From the NCBI GenBank assembly GCA_031431035.1, contig JANPCR010000100.1:1-10864 (forward strand): a DNA stretch of 10,864 nucleotides, in the 5' to 3' direction. The translations under genes and the position numbers were made by a program. Positions 5,163-10,864 of the stretch are shown piece by piece. Position 1 is the first letter of the stretch, and the number at the start of each line of letters is the position of its first letter. Under the pieces are notes generated by a model, which did not search any database, was not told the DNA's origin, and was given only the letters and a program-made list of their open reading frames with translations. Origin of the DNA: JANYCG01 sp031431035 (GTDB taxonomy: Bacteria; Pseudomonadota; Gammaproteobacteria; Burkholderiales; Burkholderiaceae_C).

Positions 5163-6062
5163 ATGAAATTTATAGCAAATGGAATTGACATTGAAGTGGA
5201 CGATACCGGGCCCGGCCTGAACGAAAGCGGCGCAGAGCGCTCGGTTGTATTGCTGATCATGGGCCTGGGCATGCAGTTGATCGCCTGGCCTGAGCCGTTT
5301 GTCCAAAAATTGGTCGAAGCCGGTTTTCGAGTGGTCCGGTTCGACAACCGCGACATTGGTTTGAGCCGGCACTTTGATGCGCTGGGCGTTCCCAACGTGC
5401 TTTGGGCGGGTCTTAAAGCGCGCATGGGTCTGGCCGTGCAAGCGCCGTACCACTTGAATGACATGGCTCGCGACAGCCTGGGCGTGCTGGATGCGCTCAA
5501 TATCGGCAAAGCCCACATCGTTGGGGCCAGCATGGGTGGCATGATCGCCCAGCGCGTCGCCTTGGCCGCACCTGAGCGCTGCCTGAGCCTGACCAGCATC
5601 ATGAGCACCAGCGGTGCCCGTGGCCTGCCGCAAACCAAGGCACACGTGCTGCGCGCGCTGCTGAACCGCCCGGCCAGCAACTCCGAGCAAGACATGGGCG
5701 ACTTTTATGTCAAGCTGATCAAGGTGATCGGCAGCCCCGGCTTCCCGGCTCCTGAAGCCGAGGTGCGCGAACGCGCCGCCATTGCCACAAAACGCAGCTA
5801 CCACCCCCAGGGCGTGATGCGACAAATGGTTGCCATCATGGCCGACAGCCAGCGTGCCGATGAGCTGAAAAAGCTCACCGTGCCCACGCTGGTGATTCAT
5901 GGCACCGACGACGTACTGGTGCCGTTTTCAGGTGGGCAAGACACCGCGCGGCGCATTCCGAAATCAAAGCTGGTGGCCGTCAAAGGCATGGGGCACGACT
6001 TGCCGGCCGGGGTGCAAACGCACATTTTGGCAGCGATGGTTCCGCATTTCGAGGCAGCATGA
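5163..6062 (+). CDS. Alpha/beta hydrolase
   Basis: The 299-residue protein has the alpha/beta hydrolase plan. An oxyanion-hole region is seen at LLIMGLGMQ (residues 30-38), then FDNRDIGLS (60-68). The nucleophile elbow is G-A-S-M-G-G with S123, the acidic residue is in HGTDDVLVP (D250, or D249), and the catalytic histidine is H278 in GMGHDLP. The triad is complete, so it should be an active serine hydrolase, probably an esterase or lactonase; the substrate cannot be told. No signal peptide is present. AGGGA at 5149-5153, nine bases before the ATG, serves as ribosome site. The upstream spacer holds an 11-base repeat array and a 17-base palindrome, so expression may be regulated. The hydrolase is followed by queF after a palindromic repeat; I see no functional link between the two. 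Confidence 0.92.
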   Translation: MKFIANGIDIEVDDTGPGLNESGAERSVVLLIMGLGMQLIAWPEPFVQKLVEAGFRVVRFDNRDIGLSRHFDALGVPNVLWAGLKARMGLAVQAPYHLNDMARDSLGVLDALNIGKAHIVGASMGGMIAQRVALAAPERCLSLTSIMSTSGARGLPQTKAHVLRALLNRPASNSEQDMGDFYVKLIKVIGSPGFPAPEAEVRERAAIATKRSYHPQGVMRQMVAIMADSQRADELKKLTVPTLVIHGTDDVLVPFSGGQDTARRIPKSKLVAVKGMGHDLPAGVQTHILAAMVPHFEAA

Positions 6063-6066
6063 ATGT

Positions 6067-6148
6067 GACCCCCACGCTTGCCCACTGCGTGTGGATGCTG
6101 CCCCCCGAGGGGGCTGATTTCCCTAGGGGCGGCCCGTCGGGAAATTGC
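6067..6148. repeat. GC-rich palindromic intergenic repeat, copy 2
   Basis: The hydrolase-queF spacer contains CCCCCC-GA-GGGGGC and a hairpin of ATTTCCC (6117-6123) with GGGAAAT (6139-6145). Its left part (ACCCCC, then CACTGCGTGT) matches copy 1 at about 3336-3430. It resembles dispersed Comamonadaceae intergenic repeats from memory. It ends 14 bases before the queF ATG and leaves no good ribosome site. Confidence 0.55.
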
Positions 6149-6162
6149 TCTCTCGGATTCGT

Positions 6163-7092
6163 ATGACCAATTCTCCCGCGCATTCCCCCTTGGGCAAACC
6201 AGCGGCTTACGTTGACCAGTACGACGCGACCTTGCTGTTCCCGATCCCCCGGGCTGGCAAACGGGCTGAACTCGGCATTGAAGCGGCGCAGCCCTTTTTT
6301 GGGGCCGACATGTGGACGGCGTTTGAAGTGAGCTGGTTGAACCTGCGCGGCAAGCCGCAAGTGGCGCTGGCGCATTTCACAGTGCCTTGCGAGACCCGCA
6401 ACATCATTGAAAGCAAGTCGCTCAAGCTGTATCTCAACAGCTTTAACAACACGCGGTTTCAAAGCGCGGACGACGTCAAAACCCGGCTGCGCGCTGATTT
6501 GAGTGAGGCGGTGTGGCGGCAAGACCCGGCTGCGGGTTCGGCCCAAGCTGCGACGTCCAATTCAGCGCCCTCCAATTCATCGCCGATTTCTGCGCCTTCT
6601 CCAACGCCCAGCCCGCCTTCCATTGGCGTCTCACTGCTGGCGGCTGACCTGTTTGACCGCGAACCCGTGCACGAGCTGGACGGCCTGAGCCTGGATCGCC
6701 TGGACATCGAATGCACCCGCTACACGCCCGCGCCTGATTTGCTGACAGTCACCCCCAATGAAGCGCCGGTGAGCGAGGTTTTCACCAGCAACCTGCTCAA
6801 AAGCAACTGCCTGGTCACCGGCCAGCCCGACTGGGGCAGCGTGCAGATCAGCTACACCGGCGACCAGATTGAGCAGGGCGGTTTGCTGCAGTATGTGGTG
6901 AGTTTTCGCAACCACAACGAATTTCACGAGCAATGCGTCGAGCGCATCTTCATGGACATCTGGACCCGCTGCAAACCGATGAAGCTGGCCGTGTACGCTC
7001 GCTACACGCGCCGCGGCGGGCTGGACATCAACCCGTACCGCACCAGCCATCCGGCGGCATTGCCACGCAATATTCGCATGGCGCGCCAGTAG
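6163..7092 (+). CDS. queF: NADPH-dependent 7-cyano-7-deazaguanine reductase QueF (long, two-module type)
   Basis: QueF reduces preQ0 to preQ1 with two NADPH in queuosine biosynthesis. The 309-residue protein shows the family motif IIESKSLKLYLNSF (residues 81-94), the catalytic C216 and D223 in SNCLVTGQPDWGS, and H255-E256 in FRNHNEFHEQCVERIF. Two tunnelling-fold modules (about 1-120 and 155-309) mark the proteobacterial long form, as in E. coli (282 residues). The extra length is a Ser/Pro/Ala-rich linker at about residues 123-153 that contains a 15-base tandem duplication in the DNA. The ATG at 6163 is preferred over a TTG at 6145 because SPLGKPAAYVDQYD is a normal QueF start and the TTG sits in the palindromic repeat. 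No clear ribosome site is visible. No other queuosine gene is in the window. Confidence 0.96.
   Translation: MTNSPAHSPLGKPAAYVDQYDATLLFPIPRAGKRAELGIEAAQPFFGADMWTAFEVSWLNLRGKPQVALAHFTVPCETRNIIESKSLKLYLNSFNNTRFQSADDVKTRLRADLSEAVWRQDPAAGSAQAATSNSAPSNSSPISAPSPTPSPPSIGVSLLAADLFDREPVHELDGLSLDRLDIECTRYTPAPDLLTVTPNEAPVSEVFTSNLLKSNCLVTGQPDWGSVQISYTGDQIEQGGLLQYVVSFRNHNEFHEQCVERIFMDIWTRCKPMKLAVYARYTRRGGLDINPYRTSHPAALPRNIRMARQ
6556..6585 (+). repeat. 15-base tandem duplication in the queF linker
   Basis: TCCAATTCAGCGCCC (6556-6570) is followed directly by TCCAATTCATCGCCG (6571-6585), 13 of 15 bases identical and in frame, coding SNSAP-SNSSP. It looks like replication slippage that lengthened a disordered linker between the two QueF modules. 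Confidence 0.7.
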
Positions 7093-7118
7093 GGTCGCGC
7101 CCTACGCCGGGTTTTTTT
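7089..7118 (+). terminator. Probable terminator after queF
   Basis: GTAGGG (7089-7094) and CCCTAC (7100-7105) form a six-base stem that includes the queF stop codon. A run of seven T (7112-7118) follows after six bases. The gap between stem and T run is larger than usual, so efficiency is uncertain. It works only in the plus direction. Confidence 0.45.
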
Positions 7119-7119
7119 C

Positions 7120-7572
7120 TTATGGTTTGGCGTCGCAGTTGAACATCCAGCAAATGCCAAATTGGTCGACCAAACTGCCAAAATAGGCACCCCAAAACAT
7201 GTCGGTCAGGGGCATTTCAACCCGTCCGCCTGCGGCGAGCGCGGCGAACAGGCGGTCGGTTTCGGCGCGGGTGTCGGGCTCCAGGTTGAGGTAGACATTG
7301 CTGCCTTGCACCACTTTGAAACCCATGGATTCGGGGGCATCAGTGCCCATCAGCACATGGTCACCCAAGGTCGGCAAGGCAACGTGCATGACCAGGTTTT
7401 TGTCGCCCTCGGACAGGGGGTGATCCGGGTTGGGAGGCATGTCGCTAAAACGCCCCAGGCCGCTGGGGTTGCCGGGCAGAGGCACGAATTCGGTCTTGAA
7501 AACCGACTTGTAGAACAAAAAAGCGGCCTCAGTTGAGCGCGGAAAATTCAGGTAAGTGCTGACGCGGGCCAT
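7120..7572 (-). CDS. VOC family protein, PhnB/YjdN-like
   Basis: A 150-residue single-chain member of the PhnB-like branch of the VOC superfamily. Visible hallmarks are TYLNFPRSTEAAFLFYKSVF (residues 6-25), VMHVAL (61-66, with H63 a possible metal position) and the closing FWGAYFGSLVDQFGICWMF (126-144), typical of this group. Members are widespread and mostly uncharacterised; some are annotated as 3-demethylubiquinone methyltransferase-like because of sequence similarity, which is not a safe function call. An AAGGAGC ribosome site lies seven bases before the ATG at 7572. It is convergent with queF, with 27 bases between stop codons, and is the next gene after the minus-strand diguanylate cyclase, 148 bases away. 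No evidence ties it to either neighbour. Confidence 0.9.
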   Translation of the reverse strand: MARVSTYLNFPRSTEAAFLFYKSVFKTEFVPLPGNPSGLGRFSDMPPNPDHPLSEGDKNLVMHVALPTLGDHVLMGTDAPESMGFKVVQGSNVYLNLEPDTRAETDRLFAALAAGGRVEMPLTDMFWGAYFGSLVDQFGICWMFNCDAKP

Positions 7573-7720
7573 AGCGGTGCTCCTTGAAATCAGGTTGAAG
7601 GCAACGGTAAAGGTTGGACAATTTAGGCAGTCAGTTTTGTCTCCAACAGGTTTGTCGCATAGGAAATGCTAGCAGCGAAGGGCGCGGGTGTCACATAGGT
7701 GTCGGTCAAGGCCTGTTCGG

Positions 7721-9055
7721 TCAAACCATCGCGTACCGCACGCAGGCCTTGCCCGCGCGCTTGGCTTCAAACATGGCAGAGTCGGCACTTTTCAGCAGGT
7801 CTTCGGCGGGTCCGGCGGCGGGCGAGTGTTTGGCAACACCAATCGATGCGCCAATGTCAGCCCGGCCATTGCTGAACTCGATGGGGGTCGCCAGCAGGCT
7901 GAAGATGCGCGCGCAAACCCTCTCGGGGGTGTTTGGGGCAACCTCGGTGTCCAGCAGCACCACAAATTCATCGCCGCCCATGCGCGCCACCACGTCGGTT
8001 TCGCGCACGGCCAACAGCAGGCGCCGGGCGACTTCGCACAGAACTTCGTCGCCGCTGGCGTGGCCATAATCATCATTCACCCGCTTGAAGCCGTCCAGGT
8101 CAATGAACAAAAGCACCACCGGGTTTTGGCTGCGGCTGGCCCGCGCAAGCGACCCTGCCAGACGCTCTGAAAACGCATTGCGGTTGGGCAGCCCGGTCAG
8201 GGCATCGTGCAGGGCCAACCGGCGCAACTGGTTTTGCGCTTCGACGCGGGCGCTCACGTCTTCCACCAGTGACATCACGGAGCTGACTTGCCCATCGGGT
8301 GCGACCAAGGCCGAGTTGAACCATTCGCAGGTCACGGTTCGGCCGTCAGCCATCAGGTGCGCTGATTCAATGCGGTTGCGCGTTTCCAGGCCGCTTTGCA
8401 GGCGGCCAAAGGCTTGCTGCAGGTCGTGCAGGTGCGCGCCCGAGCCCAGGGCTGCAAACAGCGCTTGGCCGATGATGGCTTCTGCATTCAGCCCCAGCAT
8501 GTGCGTGACTCTGTGAGAGGCGCGGTGGATGGACAAATTAGCGTCCATTTCGATGACCGACAGCGGGCTGTTGTCCATGTGGCCGGAGAGCCGGTCGGTT
8601 GCGGCCTGTAGCGCTTCGGTGGACACCATCAACTCATGCACGGCCAGCGACGCATGCACGATGCCCACCACCTGGCCTTGTTCGTCCAGCCAAGGGCTCA
8701 ATGACACCGTGCGCCAGACTTTTTCGCGCAGGTGAATGCGCCCCAGTCGCTCGTAATTGACTCGTTCACCAGCCAGCGCGCGCTTCACGTAGGGCTCAAA
8801 ACTGGCGAAATCGGCATCGTTGTAAACGTCATGAATCGACATGCCCACCATGTCCGTCGCAGGCATGCCAAACGCCAGGGCGAAACCGGAATTGACGTAG
8901 CGAAAGCGCATATTCCGGTCGATGATGGACACCGTAGCGCCCATGCTGGTGTCCATTAAGCGCAAAATTTCCGTGGCTGACAAGGGGGCCAGATTCGGTT
9001 TTGAAGGCGGCTGTGAGGGCGCGGGCGAATGCATCGGCAAAGCGGGCAGATTCAT
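7721..9055 (-). CDS. Soluble PAS-PAS-GGDEF diguanylate cyclase
   Basis: From the ATG at 9055 the protein is 444 residues; an ATG at 9085 would add ten. After a Pro-rich start (residues 1-25) come two PAS-like domains, about 26-140 and 157-270, then a short linker helix (ARVEAQNQLRRLALHDALTG) and a GGDEF domain (about 275-440). Catalytic features are intact: FIDLDGFK with D319, and G360-G361-D362-E363-F364. An RETD inhibitory site (351-354) lies five residues before GGDEF, so product feedback is expected. No EAL domain or membrane segment is present. It should make c-di-GMP in response to a cytoplasmic small-molecule, redox or light signal sensed by PAS; the ligand is unknown. The first PAS lacks an obvious flavin-binding NCRFLQ motif. 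The start is uncertain because a good promoter overlaps it. It is divergent from a second diguanylate cyclase. Confidence 0.93.
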   Translation of the reverse strand: MNLPALPMHSPAPSQPPSKPNLAPLSATEILRLMDTSMGATVSIIDRNMRFRYVNSGFALAFGMPATDMVGMSIHDVYNDADFASFEPYVKRALAGERVNYERLGRIHLREKVWRTVSLSPWLDEQGQVVGIVHASLAVHELMVSTEALQAATDRLSGHMDNSPLSVIEMDANLSIHRASHRVTHMLGLNAEAIIGQALFAALGSGAHLHDLQQAFGRLQSGLETRNRIESAHLMADGRTVTCEWFNSALVAPDGQVSSVMSLVEDVSARVEAQNQLRRLALHDALTGLPNRNAFSERLAGSLARASRSQNPVVLLFIDLDGFKRVNDDYGHASGDEVLCEVARRLLLAVRETDVVARMGGDEFVVLLDTEVAPNTPERVCARIFSLLATPIEFSNGRADIGASIGVAKHSPAAGPAEDLLKSADSAMFEAKRAGKACVRYAMV

Positions 9056-9065
9056 GGTGGGCTGA

Positions 9066-9095
9066 ATTATGTAACAGGCCCGCATTCAGTGCCAA
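9066..9095 (-). promoter_or_regulatory. Candidate sigma70 promoter of the PAS-GGDEF gene
   Basis: Minus-strand TTGGCA (9090-9095) and CATAAT (9066-9071) are separated by 18 bases, each matching consensus at five of six positions. Transcription would begin near 9059, only a few bases before the ATG at 9055. This excludes the ATG at 9085 if the promoter is used. Confidence 0.45.
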
Positions 9096-9136
9096 AAACT
9101 TGGACGTTTTGAGAACTATTCCCGCTATTTGGTTAG

Positions 9137-9180
9137 ATTTTTTGCTACAAAAAACATAGCTTGTTTCAGGCTATCAGCAT
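9137..9180. repeat. AT-rich GCTA...TAGC intergenic repeat fragment
   Basis: The spacer between the two cyclases contains TTTGCTACAAAAAACATAGC followed by TTGTTTCAGGCTATCAG, with a GCTA/TAGC inverted pair (9144-9147 and 9157-9160). It resembles a short dispersed repeat (a GCTAT...ATAGC core with a downstream arm) that I remember upstream of Comamonadaceae genes. This is a recollection, not a search result. Confidence 0.4.
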
Positions 9181-9188
9181 GCGATAAT
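9161..9188 (+). promoter_or_regulatory. Candidate promoter of the Cache-HAMP-GGDEF gene
   Basis: TTGTTT (9161-9166) and GATAAT (9183-9188) are 16 bases apart. The -10 is good (five of six) and the -35 weak (three of six). It would give a leader of about 55 bases. No proper ribosome site is seen before the ATG at 9249. Confidence 0.35.
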
Positions 9189-9248
9189 TGAGGGTTGGAG
9201 AAAAAATCTCACTGCCAGTCAGCGAGCCAGAATTAAATTGAATAGACC

Positions 9249-10864
9249 ATGACGAAAATTGCACCGCGCGTGTCGTTGCGCCTGATGTTGACAGTCCCTT
9301 ACGTGGTGCTGGTTCTCATTGCAGCCTTGACCATTGGCGTTTTATCTTACCGGGCAGGCAGTGAGGCGGTAGACACCCTGTCTGACCGCGTTCTGCGCGA
9401 AACGGTAGACCGCATTGACCAGGCGGTTGATAAACATATTTCGGGCTCTGAAGCGGTGCTGGAGACAGCGTTTCCGTCGGGCGTTCCCGCCCCCGCGTCG
9501 GTTAAAACGGACCTGGCGGCGCTCAGAACCCGGTTTTGGCTGGCAACGTCGGTTCACTTGGACCCGAACAATTACGCTTATTACGGCAACCGCAACGGGC
9601 AGTTTTTGGGCCTGTGGCGCTTTTCGCAGACCGAAGCCGAGCTGCGTTTGCTGACCGACCCTGAAGCCAACCGCTCCATTTACCGGTTCAACGGCATCAA
9701 CGGCGAGTTGAAAGACCCGGTCATCGAAAGCCGCAAGTTCGACCCGCGCGAGCGACCCTGGTACAAAACTGGCCAAAGTTCCAACAACCAGACCTGGACT
9801 TCAATCTACATCGATTTCAAGACCCTGCAACTGGTGGGCACGCGGGCCAGACGGGTGAACGACGCGCAAGGCCAGTTTGAGGGCGTGGTGGCCACCGACT
9901 TGTCGTTGGCGCATTTGAACGACTTTTTGAAGAAACTCCCCTTGAGCGCCAACGGTTTTGCGTTCATCGTCGAGCCGGACGGCAGCCTGATTGCCACCTC
10001 GCGCGGCCCGCATCTTAAAAAAGGTCTGGGCGAGGACAACAAGCGCGTGAATGCAGCGCAAAGTGATGACGCGCTGATTGCTGCCGCTTACAAAAAGGTC
10101 AAAGAATTGACGGTCACTGCCGACAGCCGTCCTGGCGGCAACCGGGGCGATTCGCAAACCAGCAGCTTTTTGGGGCCGGATGGTGACATCATTCAGGCGG
10201 GGTACTCCACCTTGCGCGACAAAGCGGGTCTGAACTGGCTGGTCGTGGTGGCCGTCCCGCGCAATGATTTCATGCAAAAGGTAACTGACAACCTGCAACG
10301 TACCGCTTGGTTGGCCCTGCTGGCCTGCGCACTGATTGGCGTGACGGGCCTGTTGGTGCTGAACGTGATCGCCAAAGACCTGCAAAGCCTGGCTGACGCC
10401 GCCCGCAAGATGGGTGACGGGCATTTTGACAACCACATTTCGCTGGACCGCAACGATGAAATTGGCGAACTCGCCAAGTCATTTGCGGCCATGCAAACGC
10501 AGCTTTTCACCGACCGGCTGACTGGCATTCCCAACCGCGAGGCCATGATCAGGCGCATTGAAGACCGCATCGTCACGCAGCGGCGCAGTGGCGATAACCA
10601 CCCGTTTGCGGTGCTGTTTCTGGATTTGAATGGCTTCAAAAGCATCAACGACCGGTTTGGCCACGACGTGGGCGACAAAGTGCTGGCAGAGATTTCGCAG
10701 CGCCTCACCGCCAACCTGCGCGACAGCGACATGGCGGCGCGTTATGGCGGTGATGAGTTTGTGGTGATGCTGGAAAACGTGCCCAACCACGATGGCGCTG
10801 CGCGCGCGCGCGACAAGCTGGAGCGTGCCCTGGCGGCACCCTTGCGGGCCCTGCAAGGCATTGC
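9249..10864 (+). CDS. Membrane Cache-HAMP-GGDEF diguanylate cyclase (3' end outside window)
   Basis: 538 codons are visible and the frame is open to the right edge. Order: membrane segment (about residues 12-34), a periplasmic double-Cache-type sensor (about 37-350) with the diagnostic FDPRERPWYK (164-173), a second membrane segment (352-374), HAMP (about 374-418) and GGDEF (from 421, TDRLTGIPNRE). The active site is canonical: FLDLNGFK, and G500-G501-D502-E503-F504. An RDSD inhibitory site lies five residues upstream. Cache domains of this layout bind small extracellular ligands such as amino or organic acids; the ligand cannot be told here. It should make c-di-GMP at the membrane. A TAG codon six bases before the ATG fixes 9249 as the earliest start. 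An EAL domain could follow beyond the window. It is divergent from the soluble PAS-GGDEF enzyme, so the pair may share control. Confidence 0.93.
   Translation, partial: MTKIAPRVSLRLMLTVPYVVLVLIAALTIGVLSYRAGSEAVDTLSDRVLRETVDRIDQAVDKHISGSEAVLETAFPSGVPAPASVKTDLAALRTRFWLATSVHLDPNNYAYYGNRNGQFLGLWRFSQTEAELRLLTDPEANRSIYRFNGINGELKDPVIESRKFDPRERPWYKTGQSSNNQTWTSIYIDFKTLQLVGTRARRVNDAQGQFEGVVATDLSLAHLNDFLKKLPLSANGFAFIVEPDGSLIATSRGPHLKKGLGEDNKRVNAAQSDDALIAAAYKKVKELTVTADSRPGGNRGDSQTSSFLGPDGDIIQAGYSTLRDKAGLNWLVVVAVPRNDFMQKVTDNLQRTAWLALLACALIGVTGLLVLNVIAKDLQSLADAARKMGDGHFDNHISLDRNDEIGELAKSFAAMQTQLFTDRLTGIPNREAMIRRIEDRIVTQRRSGDNHPFAVLFLDLNGFKSINDRFGHDVGDKVLAEISQRLTANLRDSDMAARYGGDEFVVMLENVPNHDGAARARDKLERALAAPLRALQGI

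Noticed and set aside
5102..5900. Two overlapping minus-strand open frames opposite the hydrolase
   Set aside because: Both are antisense to a gene with a complete catalytic triad; their composition is typical of reversed reading of GC-rich codons.
7573..7720. Spacer between the PhnB-like gene and the PAS-GGDEF gene, checked for a small gene, terminator or promoter
   Set aside because: Apart from the ribosome site of the PhnB-like gene, I see no convincing stem with T run, promoter pair or coding frame.
7614..8170. Plus-strand open frames over the end of the PAS-GGDEF gene
   Set aside because: They cover the GGDEF coding sequence in antisense; low-complexity Ser/Arg or Gly/His content and no domain.
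10800..10812. Alternating GC tract (13 bases) in the GGDEF gene, possible Z-DNA or slippage site
   Set aside because: It encodes ordinary Ala-Arg residues (AARAR) in a helix of the GGDEF domain and is what GC-rich codon use gives; no frame change is seen.
9342..10856. Minus-strand open frames opposite the Cache-HAMP-GGDEF gene
   Set aside because: The plus frame is open throughout, with Cache, HAMP and GGDEF motifs in order; the minus frames are shadows.

Overview
The window looks like chromosome from a Betaproteobacterium, most likely Burkholderiales/Comamonadaceae (the Rhodoferax, Polaromonas or Acidovorax neighbourhood). This rests on moderately GC-rich coding with GC-rich third positions, on the kind of proteins encoded, and on two GC-rich palindromic intergenic repeats plus one AT-rich one that resemble dispersed repeats I remember from that family. 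The taxonomic call is from memory and not from a search.

Layout, left to right. (1) 1-1138, minus strand: a catabolic-looking pair, a two-module VOC (glyoxalase/dioxygenase-fold) protein overlapping by 26 bases the start of an FAD-dependent monooxygenase that runs off the left edge. (2) 1139-1455: a divergent control region with a minus-strand sigma70-like promoter, a near-perfect Fur-type box, a 16-base perfect palindrome and a 9-base inverted repeat bracketing both. (3) 1456-4051, plus strand: a three-gene module of rubrerythrin without a rubredoxin domain, a GlpC/HdrD-like protein with eight cluster-type cysteines and two CCG-type domains, and a DUF3501 protein. It is closed by a strong intrinsic terminator at 4131-4157. 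(4) 4195-4971: yaaA, a peroxide-stress protein. (5) 4966-5162: a control region with six 11-base direct repeats and a 17-base perfect palindrome. (6) 5163-7092: an alpha/beta hydrolase and then queF (queuosine pathway), separated by a GC-rich repeat. (7) 7120-7572, minus strand: a PhnB-like VOC protein convergent with queF. (8) 7721-10864: two divergent diguanylate cyclases, one soluble PAS-PAS-GGDEF (minus) and one membrane Cache-HAMP-GGDEF (plus, cut by the right edge).

How the genes fit together. The rubrerythrin module and yaaA together look like a peroxide and iron-stress block. The Fur-type site supports iron control, and rubrerythrin uses a di-iron centre to reduce H2O2. A rubrerythrin with no rubredoxin domain needs an outside electron donor, and the co-directional Fe-S/CCG protein is the obvious candidate. 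The role of DUF3501 is unknown. The two diguanylate cyclases both keep intact GGDEF and inhibitory RxxD sites, so both should make c-di-GMP in response to different inputs, one cytoplasmic and one periplasmic. No tRNA, rRNA, CRISPR array, transposase or phage gene was seen.
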